Assembly: GCA_937915765.1 (NCBI GenBank) | Contig: CALGHE010000133.1 | Location: forward strand, 1 to 64,000 | Source: an uncultured Bacteroidales bacterium | GTDB lineage: Bacteria; Bacteroidota; Bacteroidia; Bacteroidales; Paludibacteraceae | Direction: 5' to 3' | Length of the DNA: 64,000 nt | Part shown: positions 24,614 to 33,800 of the stretch, one piece after another | How positions within the stretch are numbered: the stretch's first letter is position 1 | How the letters are laid out: every line of letters begins with the position of its first letter | Translations under genes and position numbers: made by a program | Notes under the pieces: model-generated | What the model saw: the letters and a program-made list of their open reading frames with translations, nothing else | The model's database searches: none | Told to the model about the DNA's origin: nothing

Positions 24614-25819
24614 TTACGCCTTTGGCTTCTCCTTTCGGTAAACCGGCAAGGTGTAGCCTAAGCTCCAGTATATGAACTGAGCCTTGCTGAAGCGTGTCGC
24701 ACGTATGCCGAACGTGCCGAAGATGTTAGAGACAATGTCCGCCTTCACACCTAAAATTTGATAGAAGCGCGAGTCTCTTTCGTTGCCGTGTATCACGTTG
24801 TATCCGAGGTTGGCGAAGTAAGACACGTAAGGCAGAGTTATCTCCCCTTTCAGCCCGATGCCAACGCCAAAGCGCTCTTTCATGTCTCCTTTTATCACGC
24901 GGTCATACCAAAAACCGTCCAGTTCGTTCAGCTCGCGGCGCGCATAAGAGCCGGAACTCTCGTCGTAAAGGATGTTCAGGCTTGGCCCCCATTTGTATTT
25001 GTGTCTGTTTACGAACATAGGTGAGTAGCTTGTCTCAAGCACACGGTACTTCTGATTGAGGTATTGTGTAGGCAGCCCTGTGTTTGTGGTGCTGTAATAG
25101 ACTTGTCTGGAAGAGAATGTCACCAAAAACTCATGGTCTATGCGTTTGCGCAAAGGCGGAGCGACAGGCTTTGTCTCCGGAGTTTTAGGATATCCGTCTT
25201 CATTCAGCTTGTAGTTAAGCTCCAGAAAGCCGGCAGCGAGGTTCAGCCCCTTGTTTGGCATCCTTGACGCTCCGTTAGAGAAGTGGGTCACGCCGGCGCC
25301 AAGACGGAGGTTGAAACGTCGGCTCATAGCCCAGTCGAAGAAGACCGAGCCTCCGATATGTATGTTTTCGCTTGTGCCTATGGTTATGTTATCCCGATTA
25401 GAAAATGCGTTATATGTCTTCCAGTTTGCCGAATAGCCGAGGTTGAATTCGTAATTCAGCGTGAATCGTTTGTGAAGTCTTGCAAGACGAGCTCCCTGCA
25501 CAAGGAAAATGGAAAACGGATAGCCCATGCGCTTTTCGCGCAGGTTTGCAAAGTATATGCCAACACCGTTGTAAGAGTCGTGATTTATGTAGTTTAGCCA
25601 GTCGTCATGTTTTGGCTGAAGGGTGTATTTGAGCGAGTACGCTTCGTAGCCTTGACGAAATTCTTCTGATTTTATGAAGTCGTTAGTCTTCAGCGCGATT
25701 CCGTGTTCCGCCTTGAAGTTCAGCTTTCTTAGAAATTCACTTTTCGTTGTGTCTGATGCGAGGCCCGACAGAATAAAAATAACTTGCGCCAATACAGACA
25801 ATAACACCTTTTTGTACAT
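24614..25819 (-). CDS. PagL-like lipid A deacylase / acyloxyacyl hydrolase
   Basis: An outer-membrane protein of about 401 residues with signal peptide MYKKVLLSVLAQVIFILSGLAS and alternating beta-strand pattern through the mature part. The VTHFSNGA segment carries the H-x-S-N motif of PagL/acyloxyacyl hydrolase family enzymes, where His and Ser form the active site that removes an acyl chain from lipid A. The protein is about twice the length of classical PagL, as in Bacteroidales homologues: strands continue well past the catalytic part (to YWSLGYTLPVY), so an extra barrel region may follow. A GTG at 25837 would add six residues but sits at or before the predicted transcription start, so I chose the ATG at 25819. 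Confidence 0.78.
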   Translation of the reverse strand: MYKKVLLSVLAQVIFILSGLASDTTKSEFLRKLNFKAEHGIALKTNDFIKSEEFRQGYEAYSLKYTLQPKHDDWLNYINHDSYNGVGIYFANLREKRMGYPFSIFLVQGARLARLHKRFTLNYEFNLGYSANWKTYNAFSNRDNITIGTSENIHIGGSVFFDWAMSRRFNLRLGAGVTHFSNGASRMPNKGLNLAAGFLELNYKLNEDGYPKTPETKPVAPPLRKRIDHEFLVTFSSRQVYYSTTNTGLPTQYLNQKYRVLETSYSPMFVNRHKYKWGPSLNILYDESSGSYARRELNELDGFWYDRVIKGDMKERFGVGIGLKGEITLPYVSYFANLGYNVIHGNERDSRFYQILGVKADIVSNIFGTFGIRATRFSKAQFIYWSLGYTLPVYRKEKPKA

Positions 25820-25841
25820 ACAATAAACATATTTCACAACG

Positions 25842-25849
25842 CAAAGTTA
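25842..25849 (-). promoter_or_regulatory. Promoter -7 box of the PagL-like gene
   Basis: Minus strand TAACTTTG matches TAnnTTTG. Transcription would begin near 25836, supporting the ATG at 25819. Confidence 0.55.
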
Positions 25850-25878
25850 TTATTTTTTTCAGAGAGTTGAAAAATAAG

Positions 25879-25910
25879 TTTGTTATTTTGCAAATAAAAT
25901 GATATTTTTG
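25879..25910 (+). promoter_or_regulatory. Possible promoter in the divergent gap before the PorT-like gene
   Basis: TTTG (25879-25882), 20 bases, then TATTTTTG (25903-25910). It would give a leader of about 235 bases to the gene at 26154. The rest of this 315-bp gap shows nothing I recognise. Confidence 0.35.
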
Positions 25911-26153
25911 GGCTCTTGAAATGTTGTGGTTTGAAAAGTGTGGCTGATATAGTTAATTCTCTCGTCATTTTAGGAAATCCTATGTTCAGGTTGCGGAGGT
26001 CTCTTGATGTTGCTGCGGACGTGTTTTTGAAGAGATGCCGCGTAGTTTTGTGACGATGTGGAATTTTGCTGAGTTTTTTAGAGGAGACGGTGGCGGACGA
26101 GATTTTCTGTCAGAATAAGATTTAAATTAAGATAATAGTTTAACAGAATATTA

Positions 26154-27002
26154 ATGAAAAAGATAATTTCTTTTGCTGTGATGGGGCTGCTTTCTATGCC
26201 TTTCATCCATGCTCAGGTTGAAGAACTTGAAGTGGTCGCAGACGAACCGGCTGTTGAAATCAGCGATGTTTCAGCTGAGATTGTGGACGTTCAGCCTGTA
26301 GTGCCTAAGGATACGGCGACTATTGAGTCGCTCAATACAAGAGACTCGCTTGTTCCGGAAGTTGCCATACCGGAGGTTAGGCTTATTTCGCTCGGTGTTA
26401 CGGCTGGTTTGAACATGGCCGGTTACCGTACCAATATGGAGGGCGGCGGAATGAGGCTTGGCGGTCAGGTCGGCGTGAATATGGAGTTCCCGATAGGGCA
26501 GTATTTGGCAATTCAGCCAGAAATGATTCTGTCGCTTCGTGGTGGCAAGTATGACTACGCTGGTGTGTACGGAGTTAAGGAACCTGGCGAGAGCTTGCTT
26601 TACATGGATGTTCCGATAAACGTCAAGTTTAGCAAAAGAATGGGCAAGGGTCGTCCGTTTATCTCGGTGGCGCCAATGTTCAGTTTCGGCATCTACGGCT
26701 CTGCAACTTATGAGGGCGTGGGACCGGACGGCTCAGCGACTGAAACTAAGATTTCGGTCTTCCAATGTGACCCGGAACTGGAGCAGGAAGATGCAGCTTA
26801 CAATAACTTCGATTTCGGTTTTTGCTTTAAACTTGGGTATGACACAGACGATTTCTGGTCTATATCGGCAGGTTACTCTATCGGCCTGACAGAAATGTAC
26901 AATGTGTCGGCTGAAGAGGAAAAGTTCATGAAGAAGCACGGAGGCGAAGAACCTTCGTTGAAAAACCATAATATATTTGTGACTGTGGGCTATCGTTGGT
27001 AA
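26154..27002 (+). CDS. PorT-family outer membrane beta-barrel protein
   Basis: The 282-residue protein begins with signal peptide MKKIISFAVMGLLSMPFIHAQ. Residues about 22-75 are a low-complexity acidic, Val/Glu-rich linker. From about residue 78 (LGVTAGLNMAGYRTN) the sequence is an outer-membrane beta-barrel of the PF13568 type: RLGGQVGVNMEFPIGQYLAIQPE, LLYMDVPINVKF, GYSIGLTEMYN, and a final strand ending VTVGYRW with a terminal aromatic typical of Bam substrates. Members of this family are abundant in Bacteroidetes; PorT itself is a type IX secretion component, but this protein is not close enough for me to call it that. Confidence 0.78.
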   Translation: MKKIISFAVMGLLSMPFIHAQVEELEVVADEPAVEISDVSAEIVDVQPVVPKDTATIESLNTRDSLVPEVAIPEVRLISLGVTAGLNMAGYRTNMEGGGMRLGGQVGVNMEFPIGQYLAIQPEMILSLRGGKYDYAGVYGVKEPGESLLYMDVPINVKFSKRMGKGRPFISVAPMFSFGIYGSATYEGVGPDGSATETKISVFQCDPELEQEDAAYNNFDFGFCFKLGYDTDDFWSISAGYSIGLTEMYNVSAEEEKFMKKHGGEEPSLKNHNIFVTVGYRW

Positions 27003-27059
27003 TTTGCCTTAAGCCGAAAGATTTGTATCTTTTGTTTTTAAAATTCATTAACTCTTTAC

Positions 27060-27090
27060 TATATTTGCAAGGACGGAAAAATCCGTCCTT
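27060..27090 (+). promoter_or_regulatory. gldE promoter box followed at once by a perfect hairpin
   Basis: TATATTTG (27060-27067) is a -7 box for gldE. Immediately after, AAGGACGGA pairs perfectly with TCCGTCCTT (27069-27090, loop of four A). The hairpin would lie at the extreme 5' end of the gldE transcript, or act as a terminator for the upstream barrel gene. Confidence 0.5.
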
Positions 27091-27114
27091 GTCAGTTTTA
27101 CTAAAACGTTTAAT

Positions 27115-28446
27115 TTGGACTCTTTTTTATCAGATTTTATAGTTGATGCGGTGCCGGATGCGAATGCTCGTCTGGCTCTGTTGCTGGTGTCGTGCGGAGT
27201 GGCGGCTTGTGCTTTGCTCTTCCTGTTTTTTGTGTTCTCGTTTTTCGAACACGCTCTCTTCTCCTTGTCTAAGCAGGAAATTGAGAAAATAAACCAGTCA
27301 GAGGCCAGTGAGTTCAAAGTGCTGAAAAAGATGCTGAAGACTCCGGAACGGTCTATGGCTATTGTCCTGACGGGGCATTTCCTTTGGGCTATCCTGATCT
27401 GTGTGTCTGTGTGCATGGCTGGTGTTTGCTGTTTCTCTGAGTTCCCGGCTGCGGCGGTTTTTGTCGCTTCTGCGTTTGTGGCAGTGCTGCTGCTGACTTT
27501 TTTCGGCGAACTTGTTCCGATTAAACTGAAAGACAGCGATAAAAAACTTAAATATCTGTATTCGTATTCGAAGATAGTAAATTCTTTCTCGAAAATTTTT
27601 TCACCAGTGGCGATGTTGCTGATGAAGGCGACCACAGTGGTCAGAAGAAGGCTTGACCTGAAGGCTCATCATGTAATATCTATAGATGAACTGTCTGAAA
27701 CTCTTAGCTTGAGCGAGGTGCAGGAGAAAGAGGAAAAGGGCATCTTGCAGGGGATTGTGGAGTTTGGAAATATCTCTGCCGACGAGATTATGAAGCCGCG
27801 CGTTGATGTGGTTGACTTGGATTCGAAAAGCAATTACGAAGAGGTGCTCGCGCTTATTCGAGACTCGGAATACTCCAGACTGCCGGTTTATGAAGGCTCT
27901 ATCGACAATGTGAAGGGCGTGCTTTATATAAAAGACCTGCTGAGGTATCTGGGCGAAGGCAAGGATTTTGAGTGGCAGAAACTGATCCGTCCCGCATATT
28001 TTGTGCCGGAGACTAAGAAAATTGACGACTTGCTGAAGGAGTTTCAGAGCAAACATATTCACATGGCAATCGTGGTTGATGAATTTGGCGGAACGTCTGG
28101 AATCGTCACGCTTGAAGATATACTTGAGGTGATTGTGGGCGACATCTGCGATGAGCATGACGACGAGCAGAAACTTTATACGGTTCTGGACAGCCGCAAC
28201 TTTTTGCTGGAGGGAAAGCTTGCTTTGACAGATTTCTTCAAGATTGACAAGATAGAAAAAGAGGTCTTCGCAGAGGTGGAGGCGGATGCTGATACCCTTG
28301 CCGGACTTATCCTTGAGATAAAAGGAGCAATTCCTGTGGTAGGGGAGAAAATCGAATATAACGGATACGTTTTCCAGATTGTCTCTGCCGATAGCAGACG
28401 AATTAAAAAAGTGAAATTGCAAATACCAGAAGGTTATGAGAACTAA
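27115..28446 (+). CDS. gldE: Gliding-motility-associated CBS/CorC protein GldE
   Basis: The 443-residue protein has the CNNM/DUF21 membrane domain (about residues 15-170, four hydrophobic segments). A pair of CBS domains follows (SADEIMKPRVDVVDL to VDEFGGTSGIVTLEDILEVIVG), then a C-terminal CorC_HlyC domain. That is the GldE architecture; the adjoining gene is gldD, its usual partner. In gliding Bacteroidetes GldE is needed for motility and type IX secretion and can compensate for GldB; biochemical role unclear. The start is TTG (27115), as no ATG lies nearby. The 3' end overlaps gldD by 11 bases. Confidence 0.9.
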   Translation: MDSFLSDFIVDAVPDANARLALLLVSCGVAACALLFLFFVFSFFEHALFSLSKQEIEKINQSEASEFKVLKKMLKTPERSMAIVLTGHFLWAILICVSVCMAGVCCFSEFPAAAVFVASAFVAVLLLTFFGELVPIKLKDSDKKLKYLYSYSKIVNSFSKIFSPVAMLLMKATTVVRRRLDLKAHHVISIDELSETLSLSEVQEKEEKGILQGIVEFGNISADEIMKPRVDVVDLDSKSNYEEVLALIRDSEYSRLPVYEGSIDNVKGVLYIKDLLRYLGEGKDFEWQKLIRPAYFVPETKKIDDLLKEFQSKHIHMAIVVDEFGGTSGIVTLEDILEVIVGDICDEHDDEQKLYTVLDSRNFLLEGKLALTDFFKIDKIEKEVFAEVEADADTLAGLILEIKGAIPVVGEKIEYNGYVFQIVSADSRRIKKVKLQIPEGYEN

Positions 28447-29014
28447 GATTTATTTCATGCTGATATTGACGGCTTTGTCGCTTTCGGGTTGTGAAAGTTA
28501 CACGCCGAAGCCTATCGGTTACTTTAGAATCGAACTTCCGGAAAAAAAGTACGTGACGTTCGAGAGTGAAGATTATCCGTACTCCTTTGAGTATGCCGAT
28601 GTGGCTAAGATTCAGGAGAAAAAGAGTAAGGATGACCCTTTCTGGATCGATGTGGTCTATCCTGATTTCCGCGGCCGAATTTATTGCAGTTACAAAAAAG
28701 TGAATGGTAATTTTCAGGAAATCTCGGAAGACTCCCGCTCTTTCGTCTATAAGCACACTGTGAAGGCGGACAATATCACAGAGCAGCCCTATGTGGATGA
28801 GGAGAGAAAGGTTTACGGAATGCTTTACGAGTTGCAAGGAAACACAGCGTCGGCGGTGCAGTTTGTGCTGACGGACAGTGTGAACCACTTTTTCAGAGGA
28901 GCTCTCTATTTCAACACTGTGCCTAACCAAGACTCGCTGGCTCCGGTTGTGGAGTATGTGAAAGAGGATATTATACATCTTGTTGAAACAATGAAGTTCA
29001 AGGCGGTAAGGTGA
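28436..29014 (+). CDS. gldD: Gliding motility lipoprotein GldD
   Basis: A lipoprotein of 192 residues: signal peptide with lipobox LSGC (Cys19), then ESYTPKPIGYFRIELPEKKY, the typical GldD start of the mature protein. GldD is a small outer-envelope lipoprotein required for gliding and type IX secretion in Flavobacterium and is retained in non-motile Bacteroidetes with type IX systems. The ATG lies inside the last codons of gldE, giving tight coupling. Many giant type IX substrates in this window make its presence functionally coherent. Confidence 0.9.
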   Translation: MRTKIYFMLILTALSLSGCESYTPKPIGYFRIELPEKKYVTFESEDYPYSFEYADVAKIQEKKSKDDPFWIDVVYPDFRGRIYCSYKKVNGNFQEISEDSRSFVYKHTVKADNITEQPYVDEERKVYGMLYELQGNTASAVQFVLTDSVNHFFRGALYFNTVPNQDSLAPVVEYVKEDIIHLVETMKFKAVR

Positions 29015-29103
29015 AACCGAGGCTCTTTTCTGAATTTCGTTATTTCGTCTGGATGACCTTGAAGGCTGCGGTTAAGATTTAGGGCAAAAATAATAAAAGT
29101 CGT

Positions 29104-29340
29104 AATTTATAGAAGTTGTCTGCCTGGAAGGCAGTACAAAGCGAAGCGGCGGTAACCCGTGACGAAGTCTCGGGAGAAAACTGATATGGCGAAAGTCTGC
29201 CTGGAAGGCAGTACCAAATCACTTTGCAGCATTGCGTCATAAGAAAATTTAAAAAGAAAAACCGTGTTTCACTTTAATTTCACACAAATTATTTGGTGCA
29301 ATATAGACCTTTAAAATCGTAATTTATAAAAGTTGCCTTA
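29104..29340 (+). repeat. Intergenic repeat block between gldD and prs
   Basis: The 480-bp gap before prs holds no gene. It carries two copies of the dispersed motif (29104-29118 partial, and 29321-29340 AATTTATAAAAGTTGCCTTA) about 217 bases apart. Between them are two identical 20-base hairpins (CTGCCT / AGGCAG) at 29118-29137 and 29195-29214. The GC-rich segment 29140-29190 differs in composition from its AT-rich surroundings. The origin is unknown; a degraded small mobile element is one reading. Confidence 0.45.
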
Positions 29341-29391
29341 TTTTTATTAAGTCTAACACGTCGAATTGATGTTGTTTTAATAAAAAAGTAT

Positions 29392-29399
29392 TACCTTTG
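29392..29399 (+). promoter_or_regulatory. Promoter -7 box of prs
   Basis: TACCTTTG matches TAnnTTTG about 100 bases before the ATG at 29498. The -33 element is unclear. Confidence 0.5.
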
Positions 29400-29497
29400 C
29401 AGAAATTTTGGAAATTGGCTGGTTTGGCGGAACTTTTGCTTGTTCTGCAAAATTCTGGCAGTTCCTTTGTCACAGACAGAAAATCAAATTTTCAAAA

Positions 29498-30436
29498 ATG
29501 GATAACAACCACCCTTTCAAAGTGTTCTCAGGCTCAAGTACTAAGTATTTGGCGGAAGAGATTTGTAAAAATTTAGGATGTCCTCTCGGCGAGATGAATA
29601 TCCAGAAGTTCGCAGACGGAGAGTTTGGCGTCTCTTACGAGGAGTCAATCCGTGACAACTATGTGTTCCTTGTTCAGTCAACGTTCCCTAACGCTGACAA
29701 TCTTATGGAACTTTTGCTTATGATAGATGCTGCAAAAAGGGCTTCGGCTTACAAAATTATTGCAGTGGTTCCTTACTTCGGTTGGGCAAGACAGGACCGT
29801 AAGGACAAGCCGCGTGTGGCAATCGGGGCTAAGCTTGTGGCTGACCTGTTGAGCACGGCTGGTATAGACCGCCTGATTACGATGGACTTGCATGCAGACC
29901 AGATTCAGGGATTCTTTGACGTGCCGGTTGACCACCTTTACGCATCATCTATTTTCTTGCCGTATGTGAAGTCTATGAACCTTGAAAATCTTGTAGTGGC
30001 TTCGCCTGACGTCGGAGGCTCTAAGCGCGCTAATTCTTACGCGAAGTATCTTGGCTGCCCTATGGTGCTTTGCCACAAGAGCCGTGAAAAGGCTAATGTC
30101 GTGAGCGAGATGACTGTAATTGGCGATGTTGAAGGCAAGAATGTTATTATCCTTGACGATATGGTGGACACTGCCGGAACTTTGACAAAAGCCGCAGACA
30201 TTATGACTAACGCCGGAGCAGCTTCTGTCCGCGCTATCGTGTCTCACGCCGTTATGTCTGACCCAGCAAGCTCCAGAGTGGACGAGTCTAGCTTGACTGA
30301 ACTTATATTCACAAACTCTATTCCGTTCACTAAGTCGTGCAAGAAGGCTCGTGTGCTTTCTATCGCGGAACTCTTTGCAGACACTATCAGACGTGTCTAT
30401 GCAGGTGAGTCAATCAGTGAACAGTATCTTTTGTAA
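29498..30436 (+). CDS. prs: Ribose-phosphate pyrophosphokinase
   Basis: The enzyme makes phosphoribosyl pyrophosphate from ribose 5-phosphate and ATP for nucleotide, His and Trp synthesis. The 312-residue protein has the family landmarks: KVFSGSSTKYLAEEI, the FADGE loop, PYFGWARQDRK with the ATP-binding Arg and Asp, the TMDLHADQIQGFF motif, and the PRPP-binding VIILDDMVDTAGT near residue 220. The open frame begins further upstream, but MDNNHPFKVFSG at 29498 is the right start by length and by position relative to the promoter. It has its own promoter and a terminator, so it is likely a single-gene unit. Confidence 0.93.
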   Translation: MDNNHPFKVFSGSSTKYLAEEICKNLGCPLGEMNIQKFADGEFGVSYEESIRDNYVFLVQSTFPNADNLMELLLMIDAAKRASAYKIIAVVPYFGWARQDRKDKPRVAIGAKLVADLLSTAGIDRLITMDLHADQIQGFFDVPVDHLYASSIFLPYVKSMNLENLVVASPDVGGSKRANSYAKYLGCPMVLCHKSREKANVVSEMTVIGDVEGKNVIILDDMVDTAGTLTKAADIMTNAGAASVRAIVSHAVMSDPASSRVDESSLTELIFTNSIPFTKSCKKARVLSIAELFADTIRRVYAGESISEQYLL

Positions 30437-30459
30437 AATATAAAGATTGCATATTGAAT

Positions 30460-30493
30460 GAGAGGTTGGCCTTTGGGTTGGCCTCTCTTTTGT
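30460..30493 (+). terminator. Terminator after prs
   Basis: GAGAGG (30460-30465) pairs with CCTCTC (30482-30487), extended inward by G-U and G-C pairs to about 12 bp, followed by TTTTG. Confidence 0.65.
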
Positions 30494-30573
30494 TTGCAAA
30501 CTCTCAAATGTTAATAAAATTAACAAAAAAAGAGTGTTTTTTGTGATGTTGTTGCGTTTTTGTTGCAAAATAG

Positions 30574-30605
30574 TTGGAATATTAGATTTTAAAAAACTAT
30601 ATTTG
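30574..30605 (+). promoter_or_regulatory. Promoter of the HYR-type giant protein
   Basis: TTG (30574-30576), 21 bases, then TATATTTG (30598-30605). Confidence 0.55.
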
Positions 30606-30830
30606 TGACGTTTTTGCTGAGAACTAAATTATTGGTAAATTAGACAACTGCAAATCAGTTACCTAACTTAATTTGTAAAATAAATTTTGCCAATAATCTA
30701 ATGCGAAGTTGTGAAAAACAAGAGATCGATATTTGGATTAAATTATAAACTAAAAGTAAACCTTATGGTTTTATCTGAGATTAAGTCCGTTTTGGGCTAC
30801 ATATATGGAAGTATGAGAGGTGTTCTTGAC

Positions 30831-33800
30831 ATGACAATGTTGAGGAGGTATCGCTGTTTTGCTTTGATTCCAGTATTAACGATGTTGGCGGTTTCTGCAT
30901 CTGCGCAAGATGACAATCAGAGTTCGGGAGGAGAGACGGAAGAACCAGTGCCGTTGGTTTTGACGGCTGATGTTCAATCTTCTTGTCCTGATATGCCTAT
31001 AGTCTTGACTGCCACTGGTTTCCCAGGCAATACAGGCAATATAGCATGGGAGGTGGAAGTGCCCAATGAAGATAAGACAGGAATGAAGTGGAAACCTCTC
31101 GGCTCTACTGAATATAACGGTTCTGCTGCGGTGAATGTAGTTGTGATGCCAGATCAGGAAACGGCTTTGTTCAGAGCCTCTTTGACAGGATATGCAGAAC
31201 GTTGCTCTGTATCGGTGAAATTGGAAACAGATTGTCCGGATAGGTGTCATACAACCACAACAGGCGAATACTACTTGGGTACGGACTTTACACCGAAGGA
31301 TTCGTCAAATACAGGAGCAAAAGTACCAAATGATATATATCATCATTTCACAGAAGCAGGAATAGGTTTTAGAGGTAATGGGGCGTCTTATACCATAACG
31401 CAAGATTTTGGATATTCTCCAAAAAATATGGAGGATTTAGAGTCTAATTTTTATTATTGTAACACGGAGTTTAAAAACAACCCTTTCACACTAGTATTCC
31501 CAACTAAGGATAATTGGGGTAAATCTTACAGGTTTACAGCGAGGTTATATTTTGTTTTCCCTGATAATGGATGTACCCCATTTATAGATAATTCGGCTAA
31601 GATAATGACTCGAACGGGGCATGGAACATCAACAAATGATATGTTGGAAGTTTCGATATATGATGACGAGACTGGTGAACTGATTTTTAATGCTTCCGAC
31701 AGTAGAGATGTTGCTCAAATAGATTTTGGAAAGCCAATTGGAGGATATGATTTTAAGAGATATGTGAACAATAAAAAAACAGGTAGGCATGCGTATAGGT
31801 TTGAGTTGACTTTTTACGGAAGTTTCCCTGCCCGACCTGATGGAAAGACAGAATTTACATTTGATCCGTATTTCGAACAATTTGTAACAGGACAAAGTGG
31901 AGGTTGTCTCCCTGTGCTTGCCGTTGACTACATCAGTGCAGAAATTGAGAATGTGTGTGTCAATTCAAATCCGGTTTGTGAGGGAGATACGGCAGTTGCG
32001 AATGCAGCAGGTTTTGCAAAAGATGCAGACTATCGTTGGTTCAGATATAATGATGAAGGTGGGGCATGGATGGAGCAGACTCATTTTAGGGGACAGAGCC
32101 AGATGGAAGTGCTGATTGATAAGATTGGCAAGACTTTGTATTATGTGTGTGATGGTAAAGGAGAATTTATTAATGGAGAACCAAAAACTAAGTTTGAGTT
32201 CTTTATTGTGGGGCAGTCTTGCAAACCTGTGCCTGTAAAGAGCGTGGAGGGCAAAACTAACGTTTGTATAGCGGACGGGGCTACGGTTCAATATACTGTT
32301 CCGGAGAAGCAAATAGACAGTAATCCTAAAGTTAAGTACCACTGGTTTTTGAGAGATTCTGTCAATGGAATAGATTATAATGCGGCAGACGAGGCTTTTG
32401 GTATTAAGTCTATTGTTACTACGGGTACTCATAGCGAATCTGTTATATTCACTTTCAACAAAAACATGAAAGAGTACAAAGAGGGGGATATAAAGTTAGG
32501 CGTTTATCCAAGTACAGATGCTATTGGAGATACGCTGTTAGTAAATCTCACTCTGAGAGAAAAACCTGCAGTATCGTTAGAACTTCTTGGAAACTATTTT
32601 GCTCCCGGCACGTCTGAAACTGACAAGGAATTGTGCCCTGCGGATAAGTTCCAAAAGATTGTGGCTAATATAGCTTCTCCGAATGGTTATCCTGCAGATA
32701 AATACACTTTTGTGTGGTCTGGTGCTTCTGGAACCTCGGACACTGCAACTGTTGATATAGAGACGGTGGCAGACCGTTGTGACCCTACGAAAGAGAAGTC
32801 CATGAAAATAGGTGTGTCGGTTTCGAAAGACGGTTGCGTGACTGATACTGCGAATACTTATAAAGTGCGTCCTTCTGTTGGCCCTTCGATTAATTGCGAA
32901 AGTATCAAAGATAATGAGCGTATCTTTATACTTGGCCCTACGCAGAGCGACACTTTGGTTCGTTTCCCTATACCTGATTTCTCTGCAGATTGCGACCCTA
33001 ATCCAATTCTGACTATTGAGTTGAAAGGCAAGCGTACAAATCAGACAATCAGTTTAGGTAAATACACTGCAGATTCTATCAAGGCAGGTCTGATAGAAAG
33101 CAGTGTGTTGGATATTCGTCTGAAGAGTGACACCATAAGGACAACATATACTGTTAAGGATGGTTGTGACAGCACAAGGACTTGTGACATTCTGTTTATT
33201 GTTAAGGACACAACAGCGCCTAATATAGATTGTGAGCTTATAGACGATTATAGCACAAAATTGTCATATTTCGGTTCGTGTGAGGCTGTTCCTGGCTTGC
33301 ATGAGTCTTTGCCAACTCTTGTAGCTCCGGAATTGGAGGACAGGAATGGCTCTGATGGTGTGATAAAAGGTACATATTTAGGCCGTTTTAACGGAAAGGA
33401 TGGAGGCGAGCCTAATGTTGACTTGACCAATTTTGATAAAAAGATTGCATTGAACGACAAATATGAATCTGGTAATAACTACATATTGTGGGGCTTCTAT
33501 GACTTCGACGGTAATGTGGCATATTGTATTCAGCTTGTAAGAGTGCTGGATGATATTAAACCAAATCTTTACAACTGTCCTGAAGACCCTCTGATTGGCG
33601 AGGTCGGAATGGACCCTGAAAAGTGCGGTTTGAGTCTTGGTCATTTCCTTAAGAACTTGTCAGCGTCGCGTGTGCCTTATGCAAAAGACCAGTGCTCTTC
33701 TACAAAAGTGTTGAAGCCGCGTTATTTCTATAAATTGACAGGAACTGACAATCCGTGGGTTGAGATAGATACAACAAAGATGAATGATATAGTTTTTGTT

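Noticed and set aside
24758..25597. Plus-strand frames opposite the PagL-like gene
   Set aside because: The minus-strand gene has a signal peptide, promoter box and the HxSN motif; these frames are fragmentary.
29140..29190. tRNA-like fold in the GC-rich segment before prs
   Set aside because: No TTCGA T-loop, no acceptor stem closure and no CCA-compatible end could be found.
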